17,700 bases of DNA from Thalassospiraceae bacterium. GTDB taxonomy: Bacteria > Pseudomonadota > Alphaproteobacteria > Rhodospirillales > Magnetovibrionaceae. Below, one piece after another: positions 8,052 through 15,714 of the stretch. The stretch lies in assembly GCA_030637845.1 (NCBI GenBank), contig DAOWFT010000137.1, forward strand, positions 1-17,700, in the 5' to 3' direction. The notes under the pieces are model-generated. The model did no database searches. It saw only the letters and a program-made list of their open reading frames with translations, and was not told the origin of the DNA. The position numbers and the translations under genes were made by a program. Numbering within the stretch: position 1 is the stretch's first letter; the number at the start of each line of letters is the position of its first letter.

Positions 8052-8204
8052 TCACATAAATGACATTCCAATAACCATTACGATAAAGGCAACGGCAGCG
8101 ATTGCTGCGGTAATGCCAACTGGAAACAGCATGACCAATGGCCAATGTTTACGTAATGGGGCACCTTTGAGGTAGGATGTATATTCCGGAATATAAGGTT
8201 GCAT
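8052..8204 (-). CDS. Small single-pass membrane protein, 50 residues
   Basis: I do not recognise this protein. It has 50 residues: a polar N-terminal stretch (1-21, with Lys13, Arg19 and Lys-like positive charge near the membrane) and one hydrophobic helix (about 22-48). The pattern suggests an N-inside, single-span inner-membrane protein or a small subunit of a larger complex. Coding support is strong: the Shine-Dalgarno AAAGGAGG lies just upstream of the ATG at 8204, a promoter-like pair lies upstream, and a terminator follows. The frame stays open upstream to 8255, but the ribosome site picks 8204. It stands alone between convergent and co-directional neighbours. Confidence 0.72.
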   Translation of the reverse strand: MQPYIPEYTSYLKGAPLRKHWPLVMLFPVGITAAIAAVAFIVMVIGMSFM

Positions 8205-8243
8205 TTTAAGCCTCCTTTCAAAATACCGATATATATATGACCC

Positions 8244-8263
8244 GTCCGGGAGCATTCCCGAAC
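8244..8263 (-). promoter_or_regulatory. Stem-loop in the leader of the 50-residue membrane protein gene
   Basis: On the minus strand GTTCGGGA (8263-8256) pairs with TCCCGGAC (8251-8244) around the loop ATGC: an 8-bp stem with one G-U pair. No T-run follows, so it is not a terminator. It would be at the very 5' end of the mRNA if the candidate promoter at 8272-8300 is used. A role in mRNA stability or as an operator is possible. Confidence 0.45.
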
Positions 8264-8271
8264 AGGCGAGG

Positions 8272-8300
8272 ATAATACCATATTACTCACTCATAGTCAC
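8272..8300 (-). promoter_or_regulatory. Candidate promoter for the 50-residue membrane protein gene
   Basis: On the minus strand GTGACT (8300-8295) and TATTAT (8277-8272) are 17 bp apart, giving 4/6 and 5/6 matches to the sigma-70 consensus. The predicted start near 8265 falls right before the leader stem-loop and about 60 nt before the ATG. Confidence 0.42.
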
Positions 8301-8365
8301 TTGCAGTAACTTGGGTTCAGGCTTGAAAATAAGTAACTATTTGAAAAAACGGGTAATTTTTTTCT

Positions 8366-8383
8366 ATAACCGATTACGGTTAT
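8366..8383 (-). other. Inverted repeat overlapping the mnmA stop codon
   Basis: ATAACCG (8366-8372) and CGGTTAT (8377-8383) form a perfect 7-bp stem around ATTA. The mnmA stop codon (8382-8380) lies inside the right arm. On the minus strand the stem is followed by an A-run, not a T-run, so it does not fit a standard terminator. It may be a 3'-end protecting hairpin. Confidence 0.4.
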
Positions 8384-9492
8384 TCTATCCAACCGCCACC
8401 GAGCATGCGATCGCCAGAATAAAAGACGCAGGCCTGCCCCGGGGCAACGCCTGCAAATGGCTCGGCCAATGCAACCTCTGCCCGCCCGTTTGCCAACGGC
8501 GATACGTGGGCCCCTAGGGCCGGTTGGGCCGAGCGCAGCTTGACCGTGCAATCAAACCCGCCTTCGGGCATGGCCTTGCCATCGCCTAACCAGTTAACAT
8601 TACGTATGGTTAGGCTGCTTTTTAGCAATGCATCTTTTGGCCCGACCTTAACCTGAGCATTTTCAGCGTCTAGCGAAATAACGTAAAGCGGATCGGGTGC
8701 GGCTATGCCGATGCCTTTTCTCTGGCCGACGGTAAATCCTGTTATTCCGTCATGGCGGCCCAACACGTTACCATCCATATCAACAATATCGCCGGGTCGC
8801 TCAGAACCGGGCTTTAATTTTTCAATCACGTCGAGATAGCGCCCTTCGGGAACGAAACATATATCCTGACTATCGGGCTTGCTCGCCACCGGCAGGCCAA
8901 GGCGGGCTGCTTCGGCCCGGGTTTCATCCTTGTTGGCGGCGCCTAGCGGAAACCATAATTGCGCCAGCGCAGTCCTAGGGGTTGAGAACAAAAAATAGCT
9001 TTGATCACGGCCATCATCGGCACCTTTAAGCAGGTGCGCGCCGCTATCGCCATCGCCACGGCGAACGTAATGCCCGGTTACAAGCGCGTCCGCCCCCAGC
9101 TCGCGGGCGCGGGAAAGAAGGTCTGAAAACTTGATGGTGTCGTTGCAGGCCACGCAAGGAATGGGCGTTTCACCGCCAAGGTAGCTTGCGGCAAACGGTT
9201 CCATAACCGTTTCGCGAAAACGAGATTCAAAATCCATCACATAATGGGGAATATCCAATGCATCGGCCACACGCCGGGCATCAAGAATATCGCGTCCGGC
9301 ACAGCAGGTTCCGGGTTTTTCTATGGCCGCACCGTGATCGTAAAGCTGCATGGTGATGCCAATAACGTCAAAACCCTTTTCCTTCAGCAAGGCTGCGGCA
9401 ACGGACGAGTCTACCCCGCCCGACATGGCGACAACCACCCGAGTTTCGGACGGGTGTTTTTTTGTTGCAGAAAGTGGGATTTCAAGTTCCAT
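8380..9492 (-). CDS. mnmA: tRNA-specific 2-thiouridylase
   Basis: MnmA thiolates U34 of the wobble position in tRNAs for Lys, Glu and Gln, taking sulfur that originates from IscS. This 370-residue form is of normal length. The PP-loop SGGVDSS (24-30) binds ATP. The catalytic cysteines are Cys116 (PCVACN) and Cys212 (SQDICFVP); TGHYVRR at 139-145 is a further family motif. The frame is open for 92 more codons upstream of the ATG at 9492, but that extension overlaps the DUF599 gene and is unlike MnmA, so I start at 9492, 37 bp after the DUF599 stop. No clear Shine-Dalgarno is seen. It is transcribed in the same direction as the ISC operon and likely follows the DUF599 gene on one transcript. 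Confidence 0.96.
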   Translation of the reverse strand: MELEIPLSATKKHPSETRVVVAMSGGVDSSVAAALLKEKGFDVIGITMQLYDHGAAIEKPGTCCAGRDILDARRVADALDIPHYVMDFESRFRETVMEPFAASYLGGETPIPCVACNDTIKFSDLLSRARELGADALVTGHYVRRGDGDSGAHLLKGADDGRDQSYFLFSTPRTALAQLWFPLGAANKDETRAEAARLGLPVASKPDSQDICFVPEGRYLDVIEKLKPGSERPGDIVDMDGNVLGRHDGITGFTVGQRKGIGIAAPDPLYVISLDAENAQVKVGPKDALLKSSLTIRNVNWLGDGKAMPEGGFDCTVKLRSAQPALGAHVSPLANGRAEVALAEPFAGVAPGQACVFYSGDRMLGGGWIE

Positions 9493-9529
9493 CAAGCATA
9501 TATAGTTGGCCCATAGCGGGAGACAACCC

Positions 9530-10243
9530 TTACTTTTTTTCAAAGTCACCCGGTACAGGAACATTTGAAAGGCAGTCCAGAGTTTTGGACATGAATTCAC
9601 GGCGATAAAGAACGGCCACCACCCAAAGGGTCGCAAGGGCAAATAAAACCGGGTGGATAAACCAGCTAAGCACCGCCAGACCGAAGTAATAGGCCCTGAG
9701 GCCACGGTTAAAGTTAAGCACCGCAAGAGTAATAACACTGGCATTGGCGGCGGCAAATTCATTTGCATTGCTAGTTTTTGCTTCTTCTACCGGCGGAGCC
9801 GCACCCAACAGGACAATGGCATAATTGAACTGGCGCAAAGCCCAAGCAAATTTGAAAAATGAATAAACAAAAATAATCAACAAAAGCAGGATTTTTATTT
9901 CCCACTGGGTCGATGTATTGAAAACTGCGAACGGTATTTCCTGCAAAAGCGCCTGCGCCTTGTCGGCTGAACCAAGCACCGCAAGAAGACCGGCCAGAAT
10001 AAATATGGTGGTTGATGCAAAAAGCGAAACACTGCGCATCAGGCTGGCCATGATGTTTGCGTCAACCATACGGTTTTCACGCTCCAGCATACGCTGCATC
10101 CACAATTCGCGCTTGTCGCGCATGACAGAAAGCAGGGTACGGCGGCCCTTGCTGGTATTGTCGGCATAAAGGGTATATCCGACCCAGCAAAATGCGAACC
10201 ATCCCAGAACTATAATATTTGTGGTGCCAACGGTGCTAAGCAT
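9530..10243 (-). CDS. DUF599 family membrane protein
   Basis: This 237-residue protein (from the ATG at 10243) matches the DUF599 family, whose function is unknown. The conserved loop after the first helix is present: a Trp-Met-x-x-Met-Leu-x-Arg pattern, Asn-Arg-Met-Val-Asp, and the SVSLFASTT strip at the start of the second helix. About four membrane helices are visible, with a charged Ala/Asn-rich loop before the last. A GTG at 10303 would add 20 residues but has no ribosome site, makes the first hydrophobic stretch unusually long, and leaves 41 bp to the divergent gene. The ATG at 10243 has a weak GGAA and fits family length better. It lies 37 bp upstream of mnmA and is probably co-transcribed; no functional link is known. 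Confidence 0.85.
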   Translation of the reverse strand: MLSTVGTTNIIVLGWFAFCWVGYTLYADNTSKGRRTLLSVMRDKRELWMQRMLERENRMVDANIMASLMRSVSLFASTTIFILAGLLAVLGSADKAQALLQEIPFAVFNTSTQWEIKILLLLIIFVYSFFKFAWALRQFNYAIVLLGAAPPVEEAKTSNANEFAAANASVITLAVLNFNRGLRAYYFGLAVLSWFIHPVLFALATLWVVAVLYRREFMSKTLDCLSNVPVPGDFEKK

Positions 10244-10344
10244 CAAACTTATTCCAATCAAAAGACTGAACAGGCTATATTCCTTCTCAAGGGATTTGTC
10301 CACAATTGGGCAGAACCGTCACCACTCAAAGGATATTTATAAAT

Positions 10345-10536
10345 ATGCAGCAAAACGCTAATCGGGGCGCCAGGGCGCTGTTTTTTGCATTTATTGTTGT
10401 ATGCCTAATCGCGGCCATTTTTGCTCTGGGGCTAATCAGCCAGGGCGGCGGCGGGTTGCCGGGCGGCGGCACAAGCATCACATCACAGGGCGGCTGGTCC
10501 GGTAACGGCGATTACGATGACGATGACGATGATTAG
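10345..10536 (+). CDS. Small membrane protein with glycine-rich linker and poly-aspartate tail, 63 residues
   Basis: I do not recognise this protein. One hydrophobic helix (about 10-31) follows a short basic N terminus (Arg7, Arg10). A Gly/Ser/Thr-rich segment (33-55) comes next, then a tail with seven aspartates in the last eight residues (DYDDDDDD). The positive N terminus suggests N-in, C-out topology, placing the acidic tail in the periplasm; there is no lipobox cysteine. I chose the ATG at 10345 because AAAGGA at 10328-10333 precedes it; a TTG at 10306 is a poorer start. The tail is encoded by a GATGAC-type repeat, which could vary in length by slippage. Metal binding or surface charge are guesses only. 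Confidence 0.6.
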   Translation: MQQNANRGARALFFAFIVVCLIAAIFALGLISQGGGGLPGGGTSITSQGGWSGNGDYDDDDDD

Positions 10537-10567
10537 GTTTTTTTAACCGCCAGCCATATTAATCAAC

Positions 10568-10593
10568 TTAATCAACCAGCCTAATCAACCAGC
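10568..10593. repeat. 13-bp tandem duplication at the 3' end of fdx
   Basis: TTAATCAACCAGC (10568-10580) and CTAATCAACCAGC (10581-10593) differ at one base. A shorter third copy of TAATCAAC lies at 10560-10567. Read on the minus strand, the last three codons and stop of fdx are repeated directly after the stop codon. This looks like a slippage duplication. Confidence 0.75.
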
Positions 10594-10913
10594 ATATTGC
10601 GGGTGCCGGACGGCAAGGTAACCTTTAACCCATCCAGTTCTTCGGTAATTTTAATCTGGCAACCAAGGCGCGAGGTATGGGTAAGACCAAAGGCAAGGTC
10701 GAGCATATCTTCCTCTTCTTCCGTGGCTTCATCCAGTTTATCAAACCATTCGCTATCAACAACCACATGGCAGGTTGAACAAGCAAGCGATCCTTCACAC
10801 GCACCCTCGAGATCAAACCCATGTTTGTGGGCAATTTCAAGAACCGAAAGTCCAACCGGGGCATCTACTTCCTTGGCGTTTCCGTCGGAATCGATAAAGG
10901 TAATTTTTGGCAT
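10581..10913 (-). CDS. fdx: ISC-type [2Fe-2S] ferredoxin
   Basis: This 110-residue adrenodoxin-type ferredoxin supplies electrons for cluster assembly on IscU and for reduction of sulfane sulfur. The four cluster ligands are visible as Cys39, Cys45, Cys48 (C-x5-C-x2-C) and Cys85, the spacing of the Fdx/adrenodoxin group. The acidic region DEATEEEEDMLDLA (61-74) is the usual partner-docking surface. AGGAG lies about 10 nt before the ATG at 10913. It is the last gene of the ISC cluster, 101 bp after hscA; that gap is AT-rich and could hold a promoter of its own, though nothing convincing is seen. No intrinsic terminator follows. Confidence 0.95.
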   Translation of the reverse strand: MPKITFIDSDGNAKEVDAPVGLSVLEIAHKHGFDLEGACEGSLACSTCHVVVDSEWFDKLDEATEEEEDMLDLAFGLTHTSRLGCQIKITEELDGLKVTLPSGTRNMLVD

Positions 10914-11014
10914 CTGGAAGTAGCTCCTGCTTGGTGATAATTGGTCGTTGCAAAATTAATTGTTTAATTACAGCCCATTTTGCCGTGATGCAAGGGCCAT
11001 GGGTTTAGCGGCGG

Positions 11015-12910
11015 TTAATCGGCCTTGCTTTCCAGCTTGCTCACCGGGGCCCCCTTGAGCGCATCATTAATGCCCTTGTCCATGCGCTTTTCGGCAAAGG
11101 GACGGGTAACGGTGTCAAGATTTTCGGCCTCAGCATTTATCAAATCGCGCTCAGACCCGCGACACGCCGCCATAACCACATCTATTTGGCGGCCAATGGC
11201 GGCCCTTTCGCCTTCATCCAAAAGCGAGCAATCTGCCTTTAACGCGGCTTCCACCGCGTTCATGGCGCGCTCGGCCTCAACCCGGGCTTCGGTCAGGAGC
11301 CTTAATTCCATATCGTCTTTGGCGTGCTCCATGGATGCGCGCAGCATTGTCGCCATTTCTTCATCGGACAATCCATATGACGGCTTGACCTCAACCTGAC
11401 TTTCAATTCCGGTGCTGTCCTCATTAGCGCTAACCGTCAGCAAACCATCGGCATCGACCTGAAAGGTAACCCGTATTCTGGCCGCACCTGCCGTCATCGG
11501 CGGTATGCCGGTGAGGTTAAACCGCGCCAGCGAACGGTTTTGATCAACCATTTCACGTTCGCCCTGAACAACATGGATCGACATGGCGGTTTGCCCGTCC
11601 TGAAAGGTGGTAAATTCCTGGGCCTTGGCAACGGGTATGGTTGTGTTTCGGTGCACAACCTTTTCAACCAGACCACCCATGGTTTCCAGCCCCAATGACA
11701 GGGGAATAACATCTAACAATAATGTATCGGAACCTTGGGTCAGGGCCTCTGCCTGCAAGGCGGCGCCAATTGCGACCACCTCGTCGGGATCGATATCTGC
11801 CAGCGGTTCACGGCCAAAAAATTCGCCAACACGTTTTCTTACCAATGGGACGCGGGTCGAGCCGCCAACCAGAACAACCCCTTTGATTTCATCGGTGCTC
11901 ACACCGCCATCATCAAGAACATTGGAACATATTTTAATTGCCTTACCCACCATCGGGCCGATTAGTTGCTCCAGTTCATCACGGCTAAGGCTGTGGCGGG
12001 ATGTTTCGCCGCCTGCTTCGATTACCCATTCACCGCTTTCTTCGCTCGTCAGGCATTCCTTGGCTATGCGCGCGGTCATCAGGGCCACTTTTGCTTCATC
12101 GGCAGAAAAGCTTTTTTCATGCAATTTTTCAGTGCGCTGGCCAAGAAAATATTCGGCAACGGCGTGGTCAAAATCATCACCACCCAGGGCCGCGTCACCG
12201 CCGGTTGCCAACACCTGAAACACGCCTTTTTGCATACGAAGCAGCGATACATCAAAGGTACCACCGCCAAGGTCAAACACCGCATAAAGCCCCTCGGCCC
12301 CGGCATCAAGACCATAGGCAAGAGCCGCTGCTGTCGGCTCGGCGACCAAACGCAAAACCTCAAGCCCGGCCAGCCTTGCCGCATCCTTGGTTGCGACCCG
12401 CCCGGCATCGTCAAAATATGCGGGAACGGTAATAACCGCCTTGGTCACACTCTCACCAAGGTTTTCATCGGCGCGCTCTTTTAAGGCTTTTAAAATATCG
12501 GCAGAAATCTCAACCGGGGTCAGGCTGTTTCCCTGCACCCTGAGACGAACCATGCCTTGTGTATTTTCATTTTCAATCTCATAAGGTAATTGCCCGGCTA
12601 GGGATTTTATATCTTCCACGCCACGGCCCATCAGACGTTTAATAGAACTGACCACCGCTCCCGGGCGCGAAAGCAAAAGGCCCTTGGCCAAGACCCCAAC
12701 AATGGCCGAGCCATCGGGGGCATAGGCAACAATGGATGGGACAAGTGCCGTTCCATCATCGCCTTTTAATACGTCCGGTTTGTTATCTCTGGAAACGGCA
12801 ACAACCGAATTGGTTGTACCTAAATCAATACCGATTGCCAGCTCGCTTTTGCTTTCGTGTGGCTGGGGCGTTTCACCCGGTTCGTGGATTTGTAATAATG
12901 TGGCCATCAT
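11015..12910 (-). CDS. hscA: Fe-S cluster assembly Hsp70 chaperone
   Basis: HscA is the specialised Hsp70 that binds the LPPVK motif of IscU and, with HscB and ATP, promotes cluster transfer. At 631 residues it is close to the usual 610-625. The ATPase domain carries GIDLGTTNS (27-35), VPAYFDDAGR (162-171) and FDLGGGTFDVSLL (212-224), all Hsp70 phosphate-loop motifs. The interdomain region DVIPLSLGLETMGG fits HscA. The substrate-binding domain and helical lid follow to the C terminus. The start codon ATG at 12910 overlaps the hscB stop (ATGA), with a second ATG at 12907, so translation is probably coupled to hscB. The HscA assignment rests on context and on the linker; general DnaK is unlikely at this length and locus. 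Confidence 0.96.
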   Translation of the reverse strand: MMATLLQIHEPGETPQPHESKSELAIGIDLGTTNSVVAVSRDNKPDVLKGDDGTALVPSIVAYAPDGSAIVGVLAKGLLLSRPGAVVSSIKRLMGRGVEDIKSLAGQLPYEIENENTQGMVRLRVQGNSLTPVEISADILKALKERADENLGESVTKAVITVPAYFDDAGRVATKDAARLAGLEVLRLVAEPTAAALAYGLDAGAEGLYAVFDLGGGTFDVSLLRMQKGVFQVLATGGDAALGGDDFDHAVAEYFLGQRTEKLHEKSFSADEAKVALMTARIAKECLTSEESGEWVIEAGGETSRHSLSRDELEQLIGPMVGKAIKICSNVLDDGGVSTDEIKGVVLVGGSTRVPLVRKRVGEFFGREPLADIDPDEVVAIGAALQAEALTQGSDTLLLDVIPLSLGLETMGGLVEKVVHRNTTIPVAKAQEFTTFQDGQTAMSIHVVQGEREMVDQNRSLARFNLTGIPPMTAGAARIRVTFQVDADGLLTVSANEDSTGIESQVEVKPSYGLSDEEMATMLRASMEHAKDDMELRLLTEARVEAERAMNAVEAALKADCSLLDEGERAAIGRQIDVVMAACRGSERDLINAEAENLDTVTRPFAEKRMDKGINDALKGAPVSKLESKAD

Positions 12911-13527
12911 ACAACCTGGGTGCGACGCTGGCGCACCTCGTCCAATAGTTTTGTCAGATACTTAAGCCGGGTTGTTAGCTGGCATGCGCCTTCAATGTCG
13001 TCGCCCCTGAACGCAAGCGAAATGCCCGCGACTATGTCTTTCATTTCTTCGCGGGCTTGATTAGCAACTGCATCTACATCGGAAATATTTTCCGCAGCCG
13101 CCAGTTTTTCCCGAACCTCCATTGCTTCCATCAAAATAGAAGGGTCATTAACCAGATTGCAGCCATCGGGCATTACGTTCACGCCCTTTATGTTGATGAT
13201 GTAATCAGCCCTTTTCAATGGATCTTTTATTGTTTCATAGGCATCGTTTATGGCAGTAGCCTGGGCTTGAGAATATGCCTTTTCTTTTGCCGTGGAGGTG
13301 GCAAAACGGTCGGGGTGCAGTGTGCGCTGTAATTCAAAATAAATACCGTCGAGCGCGGATATATCAACATCAAAATCAACCGCCATGCCCAAACGGACAA
13401 AATGATCAACCCCGGCTGGCGGTTGAACCGCATTACAAGTTGAACAAAATGCGCTGCCGGCCTGCAACGGGCCATGGCATGACCAGCAGGGAACGACCTG
13501 TTTTGATATGTCTGGCGTGACGTTCAT
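12907..13527 (-). CDS. hscB: Fe-S cluster assembly J-domain co-chaperone with N-terminal zinc finger
   Basis: HscB recruits IscU to HscA and stimulates its ATPase. This 206-residue protein has a J-domain at about 42-110 with HPD at 71-73, and a C-terminal three-helix IscU-binding domain (about 130-200, ending LKYLTKLLDEV). Unlike E. coli HscB (about 171 residues) it has an N-terminal extension with two CxxC pairs, Cys14/Cys17 and Cys28/Cys31, a likely zinc site as found in mitochondrial HSC20. Its ATG at 13527 shares a base with the iscA stop codon (TAATG). Its own stop overlaps hscA. The tight overlaps support one coupled translation unit iscA-hscB-hscA. Confidence 0.96.
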   Translation of the reverse strand: MNVTPDISKQVVPCWSCHGPLQAGSAFCSTCNAVQPPAGVDHFVRLGMAVDFDVDISALDGIYFELQRTLHPDRFATSTAKEKAYSQAQATAINDAYETIKDPLKRADYIINIKGVNVMPDGCNLVNDPSILMEAMEVREKLAAAENISDVDAVANQAREEMKDIVAGISLAFRGDDIEGACQLTTRLKYLTKLLDEVRQRRTQVV

Positions 13528-13877
13528 TAGACGTGGAATGATTCACCGCAACCGCAGCGCCCTTTTTCATTTGGATTATTAAAAACAAAACCTGATTCAA
13601 GCTTATCTTCAACGTAATCCATTTCGGTGCCAAGAATGAACATGGTCGCCTTGGGGTCGATAAGCACGGTTATGTCATCGACCTTTACCTCTTCGTCGAA
13701 ATCGCCCTTTTCATCGGCAAATTCAATGGTATATGACATGCCGGAGCAGCCCTTGGTGCGCACACTTATACGTATGCCAAGCGATGGTTTGCCACGACTT
13801 TCCAGCAACGCGCGCACTTGCGAAATAGCAGCGGGCGTCAGTTCAATGGGGCTCGGTAGTGTGCTCATCTGGTTCAT
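13527..13877 (-). CDS. iscA: A-type iron-sulfur carrier
   Basis: This 116-residue A-type carrier accepts clusters or iron and passes them to apo-proteins, particularly [4Fe-4S] targets. The three conserved cysteines are Cys44 (TKGCSG) and Cys108/Cys110 (GRCGCGESF). Length is slightly above E. coli IscA (107) because of an N-terminal extension. AGGA about 10 nt upstream supports ATG 13877; an ATG three codons on (13868) is the alternative. It lies between iscU (40 bp upstream) and hscB (one-base overlap). A-type carriers IscA, ErpA and SufA are hard to tell apart by sequence alone; position gives the name. Confidence 0.94.
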   Translation of the reverse strand: MNQMSTLPSPIELTPAAISQVRALLESRGKPSLGIRISVRTKGCSGMSYTIEFADEKGDFDEEVKVDDITVLIDPKATMFILGTEMDYVEDKLESGFVFNNPNEKGRCGCGESFHV

Positions 13878-13917
13878 CTTTTGCTGTTTCCTGAAATTGC
13901 AGCGTTAAGTTAGGTTG

Positions 13918-14337
13918 TTATTCGGCGGCCGCCTTATCTTTGTTATCTGAGCTTTTTTTGCCTGTTTTTTCTTTGTAATCGCTTACCGCAGCCTTAATCG
14001 CATCTTCGGCCAAAACCGAGCAGTGGATTTTAACCGGCGGCAGCGCAAGTTCTTCGGCAATATCGGTGTTTTTAATGGTTGCCGCCTCGTCAAGTGTTTT
14101 GTCCTTGACCCATTCGGTTACCAAAGATGAAGAAGCAATAGCTGAACCACAGCCAAATGTCTTGAACTTGGCATCTTCGATAATTCCATCGGCGCTTACC
14201 TTGATTTGCAACTTCATCACGTCGCCGCACGCAGGCGCGCCAACCAATCCGGTACCGATGTTGCTTTCGTCTTCGCTCATTGAGCCGACATTGCGCGGAT
14301 TTTCGTAGTGATCAATTAATTCCTTGCTGTATGCCAT
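13918..14337 (-). CDS. iscU: Iron-sulfur cluster assembly scaffold
   Basis: IscU is the scaffold on which [2Fe-2S] clusters are built from IscS sulfur, iron and ferredoxin electrons. The ligands Cys37 and Asp39 (PACGD), Cys63 (FGCGS), and His105-Cys106 are all present. The HscA-recognition motif LPPVK is at 99-103. At 139 residues it is about 10 longer than E. coli IscU, owing to a Lys/Asp/Ala-rich C-terminal tail (about 124-139) that looks disordered. AAGGAGA precedes the ATG at 14337. The gene sits 62 bp after iscS and 40 bp before iscA. Confidence 0.97.
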   Translation of the reverse strand: MAYSKELIDHYENPRNVGSMSEDESNIGTGLVGAPACGDVMKLQIKVSADGIIEDAKFKTFGCGSAIASSSLVTEWVKDKTLDEAATIKNTDIAEELALPPVKIHCSVLAEDAIKAAVSDYKEKTGKKSSDNKDKAAAE

Positions 14338-14399
14338 TTTAGTTCTCCTTTATCGGCCTTCTTGTAGCGGGGCCGTTCGCCAGTTGTTAGTTATAGCTA

Positions 14400-15641
14400 T
14401 TAATGCTCTGCCCATTTGATGGATTTGATATCAATTCCGGCTTGGGCCATGTCCCAAAGCGGACTCATTTCACGCAGGCGGATTACCTCATCGGCAATTC
14501 GCCCAACCGCATAATCGACTTCATCGCTGGTGGTAAAACGACCAATGCCCAAACGCAATGATGTGTGTGCCATTTCTTCTTCTACGCCGAGGGCGCGCAA
14601 AACATAGCTGGGTTCCAGCGATGCAGAGGTACAGGCCGAACCGGATGACACCGCTAATTCCTTGATACCCATCATTAGGCCCTCGCCTTCGACGTAGGCA
14701 AAGCTGATGTTAAGGTTTCCGGGAATGCGATTTTCAAGATCGCCATTAACAAATATTTCCGGCAGGCGTGCCTGCAAGCCATCCAGCATTCTTTGGCGCA
14801 GGCCATGCAGACGTTCGGCCTCAGCCGACATTTCCTTGGATGCAATTTCACAAGCAACGCCAAACCCTGCCACCAACGGAGTAGGCAATGTGCCTGAGCG
14901 CATACCGCGTTCCTGTCCGCCGCCATGAATAAGGGGGACCAACCTAACCCGCGGTTTCCTGCGCACGAAAAGCGCGCCGATGCCCATGGGGCCGTAAAAT
15001 TTATGTCCGGAAACACTCATCAAATCGATGTTCATTTCATTTACATCAAGGGGTATTTTGCCAACTGCCTGCGCCGCATCGGTATGAAAAAATACGCCAC
15101 GTTGGCGACAGATTGCGCCTATTTCCTTTAACGGCTGAATAACCCCGATTTCATTATTGACCGCCATGATGGAAACCATTGCCGTTTTATCGGTAATTGC
15201 CGACTTAAGATCATCCAGATCAATAAGTCCGTTTTCCTTTACATGCAGATAGGTTACATCAAACCCGTCTTGTTCAAGATAGCGACAGGCTTCCAGCACG
15301 CATTTGTGTTCGGTAACACAGGTAATGATGTGGTTTTTACGATCACCGTAAAAACGCGCGATACCCTTTATCGCCAAGTTGTTTGATTCGGTTGCGCCGG
15401 AAGTAAAAATTATTTCCTTTGCGCTGGCACCAATAAGTTCCGCCATCTGTTCGCGGGCTTTTTCAACCGCGTCCTCGGCTTCCCAGCCGAAATGATGGTT
15501 GCGCGAATGCGGGTTGCCGAACTTGTCAGTCCAATACGGCATCATGGCATCAACCACGCGCGGATCTGTTGGCGTGGTGGCCTGATAATCAAGATAGAGC
15601 GGCGCGCTCTGGCTCCACCTGGCTTTAGTGTTTGTTGTCAT
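14400..15641 (-). CDS. iscS: Cysteine desulfurase (group I, ISC housekeeping)
   Basis: This PLP enzyme converts cysteine to alanine and hands persulfide sulfur to IscU, MnmA's relay and others. At 413 residues it is a full group I enzyme. Lys214 in SGHKFYGP is the PLP-binding lysine. The catalytic Cys337 is in the flexible loop SSGSACTSASLEP. The N-terminal block YLDYQATTPTDPRV and the GNPHSRNHHFGWEAE region, plus a C terminus ending SIKWAEH, closely resemble mitochondrial Nfs1. The ribosome site before ATG 15641 is weak. The 73-bp AT-rich gap separating it from the upstream paralogue could contain a secondary promoter, but I see no convincing one. Confidence 0.96.
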   Translation of the reverse strand: MTTNTKARWSQSAPLYLDYQATTPTDPRVVDAMMPYWTDKFGNPHSRNHHFGWEAEDAVEKAREQMAELIGASAKEIIFTSGATESNNLAIKGIARFYGDRKNHIITCVTEHKCVLEACRYLEQDGFDVTYLHVKENGLIDLDDLKSAITDKTAMVSIMAVNNEIGVIQPLKEIGAICRQRGVFFHTDAAQAVGKIPLDVNEMNIDLMSVSGHKFYGPMGIGALFVRRKPRVRLVPLIHGGGQERGMRSGTLPTPLVAGFGVACEIASKEMSAEAERLHGLRQRMLDGLQARLPEIFVNGDLENRIPGNLNISFAYVEGEGLMMGIKELAVSSGSACTSASLEPSYVLRALGVEEEMAHTSLRLGIGRFTTSDEVDYAVGRIADEVIRLREMSPLWDMAQAGIDIKSIKWAEH

Positions 15642-15714
15642 TTTTTCGTTACCCGTTTTATTTTTAATATCTCTGTATTTTAAATGGTGCTTACATTACA
15701 TAAGTGCAAGCTAT

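Noticed and set aside
8366..8383. Inverted repeat as an mnmA terminator
   Set aside because: The stem is good, but an A-run rather than a T-run follows on the mnmA strand, so I list it only as an inverted repeat.
9493..9768. 92-codon upstream extension of mnmA
   Set aside because: It overlaps the DUF599 gene in another frame and does not resemble the MnmA N terminus; the ATG at 9492 gives a normal-length enzyme.
11607..12484. Long plus-strand open frames (up to about 200 codons) opposite hscA
   Set aside because: They are Ser/Pro-rich antisense frames produced by the codon pattern of hscA, with no start signals.
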